This document shows positions 34,017 through 43,015 of a stretch of DNA of 64,000 bases, in pieces (positions within the stretch are counted from its first letter, which is position 1; each line of letters opens with the position of its first letter). Below the pieces are notes generated by a model, which had not been told where the DNA came from, did no database searches, and was given only the letters and a program-made list of their open reading frames with translations. Source of the DNA: Anaerolineae bacterium (lineage in GTDB: Bacteria > Chloroflexota > Anaerolineae > Aggregatilineales > Phototrophicaceae). The stretch spans positions 1-64,000 of the forward strand of contig JAIOHM010000165.1 of the NCBI GenBank assembly GCA_019912965.1, written 5' to 3'. A program made the translations under genes and the position numbers.

Positions 34017-34385
34017 ATTCTTTCCTAAACAACGAAACCACCTGAACCATTAACGGTCGGTGGTACGTGGCGTTAAACATTTTCGGTTTTAAGGCCCGTA
34101 ATCACCAAAGAACTTTGTGAAAGAAGACTAAATTTTTATTTTAACCGAGCCAGTGTAACAAAGTCGCTGAAAGGCATCAACAGCGAAAATAACCAAACAA
34201 ATCCCATAGATTATACTACACATTAAATCCTTTCTTCTAGGAAGCAGATGACGCACATTTAATGTGCATTATAAACGATGTACGTTAAATCATAGTGATG
34301 AGTATCGCACATACGCATTAGAAATCCGTAATCAGCAGGAGCACCCAAGAGAATACCCCTGCTGTATCAATGATTTAAACGCTGC
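34017..34385. promoter_or_regulatory. AT-rich promoter region upstream of the NYN gene
   Basis: The 369 bases hold no gene. On the minus strand a TATAAT box is at 34210-34215, about 190 bases before the start codon, without a good -35. A 15-base palindrome GCACATTTAATGTGC is at 34253-34267, and CACATTAAAT recurs at 34219-34228. A related GTACGTTAAATCAT is at 34280-34293. These repeats around the box look like binding sites of one regulator. Near 34340 a short stem (AGCAGG with CCTGCT) follows the prolyl-tRNA synthetase stop codon. Confidence 0.5.
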
Positions 34386-35828
34386 CTAATAGGCTTTGGC
34401 AAACAAAGCGATTTTATCGGCAGACTGCCCACTGAAGAAACATTTGCCTGCACCACCGGGTTGATCGAAGGGGAGGCAGCGTACCGTTGCGCCGGTTTCA
34501 TCCTTGATTCGTCCCTCGTCGGCATTTGAACCCGCCCACCAACCGCGCCCCCAGCCGCCTTTTTCGACAACGGCTTTCAGATCGTCATAGCTCTGCACAT
34601 CGTGGATATTGGCATCACGGAAATCGGCGGCCTGCTTGAGCATGTTGGCCTGAATTTCTGTCAAAAGTTCATTTACCTTCGCAGAAATGCCGGATTGCGA
34701 AACAAACTGTTTTCCTTCTTTGCCGGGAATATCGCGCCGTGCCAGCGCCACTGTGCCATTCTGTACATCCTTGGGGCCGATTTCCAACCGCACCGGAACA
34801 CCGCGCATCTCCCAATCGTTGAATTTGAATCCGGGAGAAAGCCCTTCGCGGCGATCAACATACAGACGAATGTTGGTGGCAGCAAGTTCCGCCTGCAAAC
34901 GGGCAACGGCTTCCAACACTGCGCCCTTTTCATCATCGTTCTTGTAGATAGGCACAATCACCACCTGATAAGGCGCAACTTTGGGCGGCAAACGCAAACC
35001 CTTATCATCGCCATGTGTCATCACAATCGCGCCGATCATGCGGGTACTCAAGCCCCATGAGGTTGTCCACGGGTGTTGAAGCTGATTGCTCTCATCCAAA
35101 AATTTGATGTCGAAGGCTTTAGCAAAATTCTGCCCTAGATTATGGCTGGTACCGGATTGCAGCGCCTTCGTATCCCGCATCATGGCTTCAATGGTGTAGG
35201 TGTGCAGTGCCCCGGCAAACTTTTCGCGTTCGGTTTTACGACCCTTGATAACCGGAATCGCCGCATCGTTGACCGCAAAGTCAGCGTAAACATCCAGCAT
35301 TTGACGGGTTTCGGCTTCGGCCTCGTCAAAGGTGGCGTGGGCAGTGTGTCCTTCCTGCCACAAAAATTCCGTCGTTCGCAGGAAAGGTCGGGTTCGCAGT
35401 TCCCAACGCACTACATTCGCCCATTGGTTGATGAGCAGTGGCAGGTCACGATACGATTGAATCCAGTTCTTGAAGGATTCCATGATGATCGTCTCGGAAG
35501 TCGGACGGACGATCAGCGGTTCTTCCAGTTCCTTGCCGCCTGCGATGGTGACCACTGCTAACTCCGGGCTGAAGCCTTCTACATGTTCGGCTTCGCGCTT
35601 TAAAAAGCTCTCCGGGATGAACAGCGGGAAATAAGCATTCTGGTGTCCGGTCGCCTTGAAGCGGCGGTCAAGTCCATTCCTGATGGCTTCCCACAATTCA
35701 TAGCCATAGGGCTTGATGATGAGGCAACCACGCACAGGCGACAGATCGCACAGGTCGGCCTTGTAGACAATCTCGTTATACCAAGCAGAAAAATCGACGC
35801 TCTGGGGCGTTACCGCCTGCGATGCCAT
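34386..35828 (-). CDS. proS: Prolyl-tRNA synthetase, archaeal/eukaryal-like type
   Basis: The 480-residue class II synthetase joins proline to tRNA-Pro. Motif 2 region is RWELRTRPFLRTTEFLWQEGH, and LIVRPTSETII and TSHNLGQNFAKAFDI are also typical. It lacks the ~180-residue editing insertion between motifs 2 and 3 and has the extra C-terminal zinc-type domain ending ALFAKAY, marks of the ProS3/eukaryote-like form. The start is ATG 35828 after GCGAGGG; the longer frame to 35891 includes the hairpin region. It lies directly downstream of the bacterial-type enzyme gene. Confidence 0.9.
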   Translation of the reverse strand: MASQAVTPQSVDFSAWYNEIVYKADLCDLSPVRGCLIIKPYGYELWEAIRNGLDRRFKATGHQNAYFPLFIPESFLKREAEHVEGFSPELAVVTIAGGKELEEPLIVRPTSETIIMESFKNWIQSYRDLPLLINQWANVVRWELRTRPFLRTTEFLWQEGHTAHATFDEAEAETRQMLDVYADFAVNDAAIPVIKGRKTEREKFAGALHTYTIEAMMRDTKALQSGTSHNLGQNFAKAFDIKFLDESNQLQHPWTTSWGLSTRMIGAIVMTHGDDKGLRLPPKVAPYQVVIVPIYKNDDEKGAVLEAVARLQAELAATNIRLYVDRREGLSPGFKFNDWEMRGVPVRLEIGPKDVQNGTVALARRDIPGKEGKQFVSQSGISAKVNELLTEIQANMLKQAADFRDANIHDVQSYDDLKAVVEKGGWGRGWWAGSNADEGRIKDETGATVRCLPFDQPGGAGKCFFSGQSADKIALFAKAY

Positions 35829-35900
35829 AAACAAACCCTCGCATGTGAAAATTTTTGCAGACAATCCGGCTATTATAGCTGAGGTATTCAAAGATGTGGG

Positions 35901-35934
35901 GGGCGAGGTTATTCAGCAACAAAGCACCTCGCCC
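35901..35934 (-). promoter_or_regulatory. Hairpin between the two prolyl-tRNA synthetase genes
   Basis: GGGCGAGGT pairs exactly with ACCTCGCCC across a 16-base loop. No T-run follows on the minus strand. It could be a processing site or a weak terminator between the genes. Confidence 0.55.
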
Positions 35935-35949
35935 AATATTGTCTGGAGT

Positions 35950-37713
35950 CTATTCCTTATACTCCACATTAACCACGCTGCTATTGAGTTCATCCCACAG
36001 CGCGTCCAGTTCAGCCTGTACGCGGTAAATCACTTCTTCCAGCGGGATGATGGTTTTATCGGCACTAGTTCGGCGCTTCATTTCGACGCCACCCTGCTCC
36101 AGCGATTTTTTGCTGACGGTCAGGCGCAGCGGTAAACCAATTAAATCAGCATCGTTGAACTTCACACCCGCCCGTTCATCACGGTCATCGAACAGTACTT
36201 CAATCTTCTCGCGCTTCAAGCCATCATAAATCCGATCAGCAGCGTCGACAGCATTTGTATCCGGCAGTACCACCAAATGCACATGATAGGGCGCAACGGA
36301 AATCGGCCATTTTAGACCCTGTTCGTCGCGGTGTTCTTCTGCCACACACGCCAGCAAACGCCCAATGCCAATACCATAGCTGCCCATAATTACGGGTTTA
36401 GCCTGTCCATCTTTATCCAAAAAGGTGCAGCCCAAACTGTCGCTGTAGCGTGTGCCCAATTTGAAAATATTGCCGACTTCAACACCGCGCGTTACCTGCA
36501 AGGGTTTGCCGCACTGTGGGCAAGCATCGCCTTCCCGCGCCGCTACAATATCCGCAACAATATCGGCTTTATAATCGCGCTCATAAGTCACATTCAGGAA
36601 GTGATACCCGGCCTCGTTCGCCCCAGCTACCAGATTGGGCGATGTGGCAACGGCTTCATCAATCACCACCAATGCATTTTTGACCCCAATTGCCGAGCCA
36701 TAACCCGCGACCGCCCCTACCGCACGGATTTCCGCATCTACCGCCGGACGCAAATTCTTCGCCTGTATCGCATTGGTCAACTTGATTTCGTTCACTTCCA
36801 TATCGCCGCGCACAATTGCCAGCACAAACTTTTCAACATCGGATTCACCCTCGCTGACAGTCGCTACCATAAACACCGCTTTAGCCGTTTTTGCTTCGGG
36901 GATGCCCAGGAATTTTGCCAGCGCCTCAATCGTGGTCGTATTGGGTGTTTCGATCTTTTGTATGGGCAGTGGGACCTCGTGGGGATTTTCTGACTTGGCA
37001 AAACGAGCTACCTCGCGGTTGGCTGAATAACCGCACTGGTCGCAAATCAGCAGCGTATCTTCCCCAATTGGAGTCCGGTACATAAATTCGTGTGCTAAGC
37101 GACCACCCATCATCCCGGTATCCGATTTCACAGCCAGTACGGATAATCCGCAGCGATTGTAAATGCGGAAATAAGCGGTGTAATGCGCGCGATACTGCTT
37201 ATCCAGCCCTTCCCAATCGGCATCCAGGCTGTAGCTGTCCTTCATCGTGAATTCGCGGACGCGGATAAGTCCGGCGCGGGGGCGGGGTTCGTCGCGCCAT
37301 TTGGTCTGAATCTGATACACCAACGAGGGAAGCTGACGGTATGAACGCACTTCTTTGCGAACCAGATCGCCAATCACTTCTTCATGGGTCATTGCCAGCA
37401 CCATATCGCGTCCAGCACGATCTTGCAGACGGGTTAGCTCCGAACCGATCTTGTACCAGCGTCCGGTTTCCTGCCATAAATCCGCTGGATGCACAACGGG
37501 CATGGAAATTTCCTGCCCGTTAATCGCGTCCATTTCTTCGCGCACGATGTTCTCAACTTTGGTCAATGCGCGTTTCGCCAGCGGCAGATAGCTGAAAACT
37601 CCGGCAGCCAGCGGGCGGATGAACCCGGCGCGCAGCAGCAGTTGATGACTGGCAACATCGGTATCAGCCGGCGCTTCGCGGAGCGTTTGGCTAAAAAGCT
37701 GGCTCATACGCAT
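35950..37713 (-). CDS. proS: Prolyl-tRNA synthetase, bacterial type with editing domain
   Basis: The 587-residue enzyme has the bacterial ProS1 architecture: MRMSQLFSQTLREAPADTDV start, motif 2 WRDEPRPRAGLIRVREFTMKD, an insertion of about 180 residues (from NTTTIEALAKFLGIP to the RDYKADIVADI region) that in the family removes mischarged alanine, motif 3 MGSYGIGIGRLLACV, and an anticodon domain. AGGAGA precedes ATG 37713. It is upstream of the second, unrelated-type prolyl-tRNA synthetase, separated by about 120 bases with a hairpin. Having both types together is unusual. Confidence 0.93.
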   Translation of the reverse strand: MRMSQLFSQTLREAPADTDVASHQLLLRAGFIRPLAAGVFSYLPLAKRALTKVENIVREEMDAINGQEISMPVVHPADLWQETGRWYKIGSELTRLQDRAGRDMVLAMTHEEVIGDLVRKEVRSYRQLPSLVYQIQTKWRDEPRPRAGLIRVREFTMKDSYSLDADWEGLDKQYRAHYTAYFRIYNRCGLSVLAVKSDTGMMGGRLAHEFMYRTPIGEDTLLICDQCGYSANREVARFAKSENPHEVPLPIQKIETPNTTTIEALAKFLGIPEAKTAKAVFMVATVSEGESDVEKFVLAIVRGDMEVNEIKLTNAIQAKNLRPAVDAEIRAVGAVAGYGSAIGVKNALVVIDEAVATSPNLVAGANEAGYHFLNVTYERDYKADIVADIVAAREGDACPQCGKPLQVTRGVEVGNIFKLGTRYSDSLGCTFLDKDGQAKPVIMGSYGIGIGRLLACVAEEHRDEQGLKWPISVAPYHVHLVVLPDTNAVDAADRIYDGLKREKIEVLFDDRDERAGVKFNDADLIGLPLRLTVSKKSLEQGGVEMKRRTSADKTIIPLEEVIYRVQAELDALWDELNSSVVNVEYKE

Positions 37714-37876
37714 GAAATATTCTCCTGAAACAAAAGTCATTGATGAAAGACAAAAGTATATGCCACGCCAACAGGTCGGGCAAGGCATGATAAATCCGCC
37801 GAAAGACGGATACATTTCGGGATACCTTAAGACTACACTTTAAAAGACGCAATTGGATTCATCGGGGGAACCGCGC

Positions 37877-39886
37877 GTGAGTGCAACGCCCATCTCAACC
37901 CACCCGGATACTGCCACCCATACCCGCATTCAACAACCTGAATTGGTGCGGGTTTTACGTGCTGCATGGATTGTGATTGCGGCGGTGGCTGTTGGCCTGT
38001 ATTTCATCAACTTCGCAACATTGATCTACATCCGCCAAACCATCTGCGTCGAAAACTGCACCTTCTACCAAATCACCCCGGAAGACCTGCAAAATTACGC
38101 AGCACTGGGACTGCCATATGCATTTCGTGCGCTCTATATCCCGCTGCTCGATCTGACCGCGATGCTCATTTATTTGGTCACAGGGCTGTTCATTTTCCTG
38201 CGACGATCCAATGACTGGATGGCGATGGTTTGTTCGCTGGCACTGGTCACATTGGGGACGACACTGCGCTTTGTGCTGATGGTTTTGCCCTCAATTGATC
38301 CAGCATGGGGCTGGACGTTCATTCCGATGCTGACCATCACGTTAGGGCTGGTCTATGTTTTCTTTTATACCTTCCCCGATGGGAAATTAGTTCCGCGATG
38401 GGCGCTGTTTATCGTGATTCCTTCCATCATTTGGGAAGCGACACGCGCGACCATCATCACCTTTGTGCCCAAAGCACCGGGCAATCAGCTATTCCTTGTG
38501 ACGCTAGGGCTGATGTTATTGGCTATCGGCTGTCGCATCTATCGCTATCGGTATGTTTCCACGCCCGCCCAACGCCAACAAACCAAATGGGTACTGATCG
38601 GCATTAGCATCACCCTCTTGGGTGTGTTGACAGATACCCTCATCAGTTTGTTCATTGAGAGCAATCCGGCACTGCTGGCATCGCCTAATGGCACATTGTA
38701 CATACTGGTCATCAGCCCGACGATTGTTTATGGCACAGGAATCGTCGCCGCGATTGCCATCGGATTCTCCGTGCTGCGCTATCGTATTTGGGATGTTGAC
38801 CTGATTTTGAATCGGTCACTGACATTGGGTTTGGTTACGCTGCTGCTGGCGCTGGTTTTCGTAGCTGGGGCTTATGTTCTTCAACTGATTATCGGGGCGA
38901 CCAACAGCGGAGCAGCTTTTGCCATTTCAGCCGTCGGCGCGGGAATGCTGTTTCAACCTGCCCGCCGTGCCGCGCGAAATTTTATCGACCGCCGCATCTA
39001 TCGCCTGAACTTCGACCTCAACCAGCTTTATGCCGCTCAGAAAATCCCGGAAATCAAAACTCCCGGCGCGCACACTGGCAAAATCCTTGGCGGTTATCAA
39101 CTGCTTGGCCTCATCGGACGCGGCGGGATGGGCGAAATTTATCAAGGCATCAAAGACGGGCACACTGCCGCCGTCAAAATTTTGCCACCAGAACTGGCAC
39201 AGAAAGCCGAATTCCGCCAGCGGTTTGAGCGTGAAGCCCGCGCATTAACAACGCTCGATCATCCCAACATTGTCAAAATTTTCGAGTCCGGGCAAAGCGA
39301 AGACGGAATTGCTTATGTAGTCATGGAAGAAATTCCGGGGATTGATTTGGGCGATTATCTGAAACAGCAGCAAGGCGCGCTGCCCGCTGATACTGCCCAA
39401 ATCATCCTCAAGGATTTGGCAGCGGCGTTGGATTATGCCCATCAAAAAGGGCTTGTACACCGAGACATTAAGCCATCCAATGTAATGTTATCTCATGCGG
39501 GGGATGGTGAAACGCTGCGGGCAGTGCTGATGGATTTCGGCATCGCCAAAATGGGTGATGGACGTACTGCTATCACCGGTACAGACCCCATCGGCACAAT
39601 TGACTACATGGCTCCTGAGCAGATTATGGCCGCCAAAACAGTCGATCATCGCGCCGATATTTATGCGCTGGGTGTGATGACGTACCAGATGTTCACTGGG
39701 GAACTGCCATTCAAAGGCAGCGCCGCGCAGGTGTTGTTCGCCCATATCCAGCAACCGCCATCAAACCCGCGCGATGTAAACCCGGATGTGCCGCGCCCGG
39801 TCGCCAAAGCCGTTCTGAAAGCACTCTCCAAGCCGCCGGATGATCGCTTCCAAACGGCTGGCGAAATGTTCCAGTCTATGAGGTAA
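37877..39886 (+). CDS. Membrane Ser/Thr protein kinase with sensor module typical of histidine kinases
   Basis: The protein of about 669 residues has some eight to nine N-terminal membrane helices to about residue 370. They end in RYRIWDVDLILNRSLTLGLV and FIDRRIYRLNFD, a stretch usually found before histidine kinase domains in this phylum. A Ser/Thr kinase domain follows from about residue 405: GRGGMGEIY (glycine loop), AVKIL (lysine), HRDIKPSNV (catalytic loop), DFGIAK and APEQ. The kinase is at the C-terminus, the reverse of the common PknB layout, and should be cytoplasmic. GTG 37877, seven bases after GGGGGA, is preferred over TTG 37853. The signal sensed is not known. Confidence 0.87.
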   Translation: MSATPISTHPDTATHTRIQQPELVRVLRAAWIVIAAVAVGLYFINFATLIYIRQTICVENCTFYQITPEDLQNYAALGLPYAFRALYIPLLDLTAMLIYLVTGLFIFLRRSNDWMAMVCSLALVTLGTTLRFVLMVLPSIDPAWGWTFIPMLTITLGLVYVFFYTFPDGKLVPRWALFIVIPSIIWEATRATIITFVPKAPGNQLFLVTLGLMLLAIGCRIYRYRYVSTPAQRQQTKWVLIGISITLLGVLTDTLISLFIESNPALLASPNGTLYILVISPTIVYGTGIVAAIAIGFSVLRYRIWDVDLILNRSLTLGLVTLLLALVFVAGAYVLQLIIGATNSGAAFAISAVGAGMLFQPARRAARNFIDRRIYRLNFDLNQLYAAQKIPEIKTPGAHTGKILGGYQLLGLIGRGGMGEIYQGIKDGHTAAVKILPPELAQKAEFRQRFEREARALTTLDHPNIVKIFESGQSEDGIAYVVMEEIPGIDLGDYLKQQQGALPADTAQIILKDLAAALDYAHQKGLVHRDIKPSNVMLSHAGDGETLRAVLMDFGIAKMGDGRTAITGTDPIGTIDYMAPEQIMAAKTVDHRADIYALGVMTYQMFTGELPFKGSAAQVLFAHIQQPPSNPRDVNPDVPRPVAKAVLKALSKPPDDRFQTAGEMFQSMR

Positions 39887-39893
39887 GCAGACA

Positions 39894-40193
39894 TCACTCC
39901 CATTCCCGCCCGTCATTGATTTTGAGCTTATCCATCACCGCTTGACCGAGATCAATCTCATGCAGGCTGGCGATTTGCAGCAGATACAACAGCACATCGG
40001 CCAGTTCGGAAGCAAGTTCAGTTTTATCGGCGGTTGAGTCGCCCCATTGGAAATGTTCCAAGACTTCGCTGGCTTCCAGCACCAATGAAATGGCTAAATT
40101 TTTGGGGTTTTGCGGATGAGGAGAATCCGGCTTGTACCAGCCTTTGCTTTCCACAAAGGTGTGCATCGCCGCTTCGAGCGTTTTTAAGTCCAT
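39894..40193 (-). CDS. MazG-like nucleotide pyrophosphohydrolase (RS21-C6 type)
   Basis: The 99-residue protein has the all-helical MazG/dCTPase fold. The metal motif is seen as LEASEVLEHFQW followed by ELASELADVLLY (ExxE and ExxD). The residues NPKNLAISLVLEA and the short length fit the RS21-C6/dCTP pyrophosphatase group, which removes non-canonical nucleoside triphosphates. It is convergent with the kinase gene and ends eight bases from it. Base preference cannot be told. Confidence 0.87.
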   Translation of the reverse strand: MDLKTLEAAMHTFVESKGWYKPDSPHPQNPKNLAISLVLEASEVLEHFQWGDSTADKTELASELADVLLYLLQIASLHEIDLGQAVMDKLKINDGREWE

Positions 40194-40266
40194 AGCTGCG
40201 CCAGTTAAAAATCTAAAGTTAAAAGATAAAAGTATTGTATTGCACTTTTAACTTTGCATTTTTAAC

Positions 40267-41676
40267 TCAATAGGCATTCTTATCCCGCCGCCGGACAGTA
40301 TTCCAAATCGTGCGGATGATGATTTTAATATCCAGCCACAGTGACCAGTTTTCCACATACCACAAATCGTATTGGGTGCGTTCGGCAATTGAGGTATCGC
40401 CGCGTAAACCGTTGACCTGTGCCCATCCGGTCATGCCCGCTTTTTCGCGGTGGCGTTCCATATAACGCGGAATGTGTTCGCGGAATTCCAGCACATACAC
40501 TGGACGTTCCGGGCGCGGCCCTACCAGACTCATCTCCCCGACCAGCACATTGATAAGCTGCGGAATTTCGTCCCAATTGGTCTTCCGCATAAATCGCCCC
40601 AAACGGGTCACACGCGGATCATCTTTCACCGTCCAGCCGGGGCCGCTGGCTTCGGCATCTGTACGCATCGTGCGGAACTTGACCATGTGGAATGGTCTGC
40701 CATCCAAACCCATCCGCTCCTGTGTGTAGAAAATTGGCCCGGATGATTCGATCCGAATCAGCAGTGCCGTGAGCAGCATAAATGGGGACAGCACCACCAA
40801 CCCAAAGAACGAACCCAGCATGTCCAAACCACGCTTCAGGCTCAAGCGCCAGCCACGCAAAGCGATGTCACGCACGGTAATCAGCGGCGTTCCACCCAGA
40901 TCATCGACGCTCAGGTCACCCGCCATGTAAGCAAACATATCCGGGTAAATTTTGATGTCTACTCGTCCACGCTGGCACAGTGTAACCAGATCAACCACTT
41001 CCGCCCGCTGCACATCTGGCAGTGCAATAATCACCTGATCAACCGCGCAGCGATCAATCAAAGTCGGCAAATCCTGATACGTGCCGATGACCGGAATGCC
41101 GTTGAGTGTGCCACGCGCTTTGGTCTTGGGGCTGACGACCGAACCCACCGCGTTATAACCCAGCGCGGGATTCGCGGCAATCTTACGGGCAATATCACGG
41201 GCGACTTTCCCCGTGCCAACGATCAGCAAATTATCCTGTCCGATGCCCCGCCGCCGTAACCGCTGCTTGATGGACTGGTGCAATTCACGTCCCAGAATGA
41301 CCAGCGCCATGCTGAACATCCACACATAAAACAGGAGACTACGGGGATAATCCAGATCAAAAATCGTGCCGCTGAACAGGATTCCCTGCATACCAAATAC
41401 CAGCAGTGACGCCACCGTCACAATGCCGATGACCTTGCGGGCATGGTCAATCCGGCTGACAGCACGCGGCAGGTGGTACATACGCGAGAAATAAAACATC
41501 GCGATAACCACCATCGCCTGAAGAATCAGCGTCGGTAGATAGAGAACAAATTCCGGCTGCACATTGGGGAGGTTGAACAGCGGCACGCTTGCACGGGCAA
41601 TATAGGCCAGCACAAATGCTGTTACTAATGCCAGCACATCCAGCGTCAGAAGCATCAAACTCAACAGCGACTGCAC
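40267..41676 (-). CDS. Polyprenyl-phosphate sugar phosphotransferase (exopolysaccharide initiation)
   Basis: This type of enzyme transfers a sugar-1-phosphate to a lipid carrier and starts exopolysaccharide units. The protein of about 469 residues has four to five N-terminal membrane helices, a nucleotide-binding-like CoA-binding domain (LLIVGTGKVARDIARKIAAN), another helix, and the C-terminal sugar transferase domain (FRTMRTDAEA, NWDEIPQLINVLVGEMSLVGPRPE, KAGMTGWAQVNG). The frame is open upstream to 41949, but that part overlaps the preceding glycosyltransferase gene in another frame. GTG 41676 is a likely start; ATG 41655 is possible. It follows the GT2 gene closely. Confidence 0.85.
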   Translation of the reverse strand: MQSLLSLMLLTLDVLALVTAFVLAYIARASVPLFNLPNVQPEFVLYLPTLILQAMVVIAMFYFSRMYHLPRAVSRIDHARKVIGIVTVASLLVFGMQGILFSGTIFDLDYPRSLLFYVWMFSMALVILGRELHQSIKQRLRRRGIGQDNLLIVGTGKVARDIARKIAANPALGYNAVGSVVSPKTKARGTLNGIPVIGTYQDLPTLIDRCAVDQVIIALPDVQRAEVVDLVTLCQRGRVDIKIYPDMFAYMAGDLSVDDLGGTPLITVRDIALRGWRLSLKRGLDMLGSFFGLVVLSPFMLLTALLIRIESSGPIFYTQERMGLDGRPFHMVKFRTMRTDAEASGPGWTVKDDPRVTRLGRFMRKTNWDEIPQLINVLVGEMSLVGPRPERPVYVLEFREHIPRYMERHREKAGMTGWAQVNGLRGDTSIAERTQYDLWYVENWSLWLDIKIIIRTIWNTVRRRDKNAY

Positions 41677-41696
41677 ACCACGGGAATGAGGAGCGC

Positions 41697-42596
41697 TTAC
41701 GTACTCGGTTGCCGCATCTCCTGCCACAAGCCCCGTCCGCCCTTCAACAGCAGGCCGACCATCACCAGCGCGTTTATCCACCGGGGAGTCGTTTGCTGAT
41801 AATGCTTCCGGTAGAAGATCAGCATCGCCCGCTGAAACTCGAACTGTGCTTTCTGGCTCCGCCGGCTGGCCGCCCGTTTGATGTGTCGCACGGTGACCTT
41901 TGGGTGGTAAAACACCTTCCAGCCCGCCTTTTTGATTCTGAATGCCCAATCGAGATCCTCTCCATACATAAAGAACGTCTCGTCCAGCAAGCCCGCATCG
42001 CGGATCGCCTCGCGCCGTACTTGCATGTACGCGCCCACCACCGAATCAACCTCAATCTCCGTATCGGGGTCAACGAAGGTCATATTGTAGCGCCCGAATT
42101 GGGGATGTCGCGGGAATAATTTAGATAGGCCAGAAAAACGGTAAAACGAGACGGTTGGCGTGGGGAAACTGCGACGGCAGGCGAGGTCGAGGCTGCCATC
42201 TTCGAGAAGCAGTTTCGGCCCGGCCACACCCACATCAGGGTGCGCGTCCATATACTGAGTCATGTTATAAAGCGATTCGGGGGGAACTTCGGTATCCGGG
42301 TTCAGCAGCAGTGCATAACGCGACGCATTTTCATCTATGTCACCTACACCGCGAAAACCCAACGCCCGCAAACCGAGGTTGTTGCCGTATGAAAAACCGC
42401 CGTTGATCTGGCTGTCGATCACCTGCACAGAAGGAAATTCGGCCCGTACCATATCGGCACTGCCATCGGTGGAGGCGTTATCTACTACCACTACTTTAAA
42501 CGCAAAATCACCTTGACTCGCCATCACTGTTTGCAAACAGCGGCGCAGATAGTCCCGCGTATTCCAGTTGACGATCACAATTCCCAAGTCGGTCAT
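41697..42596 (-). CDS. Glycosyltransferase family 2
   Basis: The 299-residue protein is a GT-A fold inverting glycosyltransferase of the rhamnosyltransferase-like group. It shows MTDLGIVIVNWNTRDYLRRC, KVVVVDNASTDGSADMV, LLNPDTEVPPESL as the DXD-like position and EDLDWAFRIKKAGWKVFYHP. A C-terminal hydrophobic segment (WINALVMVGLLLKGGRGLW) may anchor it. GGAGCGAGC precedes ATG 42596. It is followed by the sugar phosphotransferase gene, so both likely act in one exopolysaccharide pathway. Confidence 0.88.
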   Translation of the reverse strand: MTDLGIVIVNWNTRDYLRRCLQTVMASQGDFAFKVVVVDNASTDGSADMVRAEFPSVQVIDSQINGGFSYGNNLGLRALGFRGVGDIDENASRYALLLNPDTEVPPESLYNMTQYMDAHPDVGVAGPKLLLEDGSLDLACRRSFPTPTVSFYRFSGLSKLFPRHPQFGRYNMTFVDPDTEIEVDSVVGAYMQVRREAIRDAGLLDETFFMYGEDLDWAFRIKKAGWKVFYHPKVTVRHIKRAASRRSQKAQFEFQRAMLIFYRKHYQQTTPRWINALVMVGLLLKGGRGLWQEMRQPST

Positions 42597-42664
42597 GCTC
42601 GCTCCATAGGAGGGCATTTTACCACAAATGCCTTATCGTCCAAATTCACCGGGGCAGTTCTCGG

Positions 42665-43015
42665 CTAATCTTTTACCTCAACGCTAATAACATGCAGTTC
42701 GGTATCGCCAACATTTTCCAGAGAGTGCGGCGGCAAAGCGGCTGACCATGTAAATTCAGCCGGATTTTTAAAGGCGTCCACCGTGCGCGAGTCCACCAGA
42801 ATAATATCTTTATCGTCGCGGCGAACGTAGTGACTCCAACTGACGATATGCAGGGCACCCGGCCAGCGATGGGTATGCACGGGGGTACGGTATCCCGGCG
42901 GAATCCGCGTCCGAACGACCCGAACCCGATCATTTTCCAGCAGTAGTTCGTGATATTCCGGCGCGGCGACCAATGCATCCAACTCATCCGACCATAAATC
43001 ATTCGAGGTTGTCAT
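42665..43015 (-). CDS. Cupin-fold protein
   Basis: The 116-residue protein has a single cupin barrel. The metal-binding motif begins GYRTPVHTHRWPGALHIVS, and PHSLENVGD forms the second motif. Function could be a small dioxygenase or binding protein; the substrate is unknown. Its ATG overlaps the murE stop codon (TAATG), so the two are translated together. Confidence 0.8.
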   Translation of the reverse strand: MTTSNDLWSDELDALVAAPEYHELLLENDRVRVVRTRIPPGYRTPVHTHRWPGALHIVSWSHYVRRDDKDIILVDSRTVDAFKNPAEFTWSAALPPHSLENVGDTELHVISVEVKD

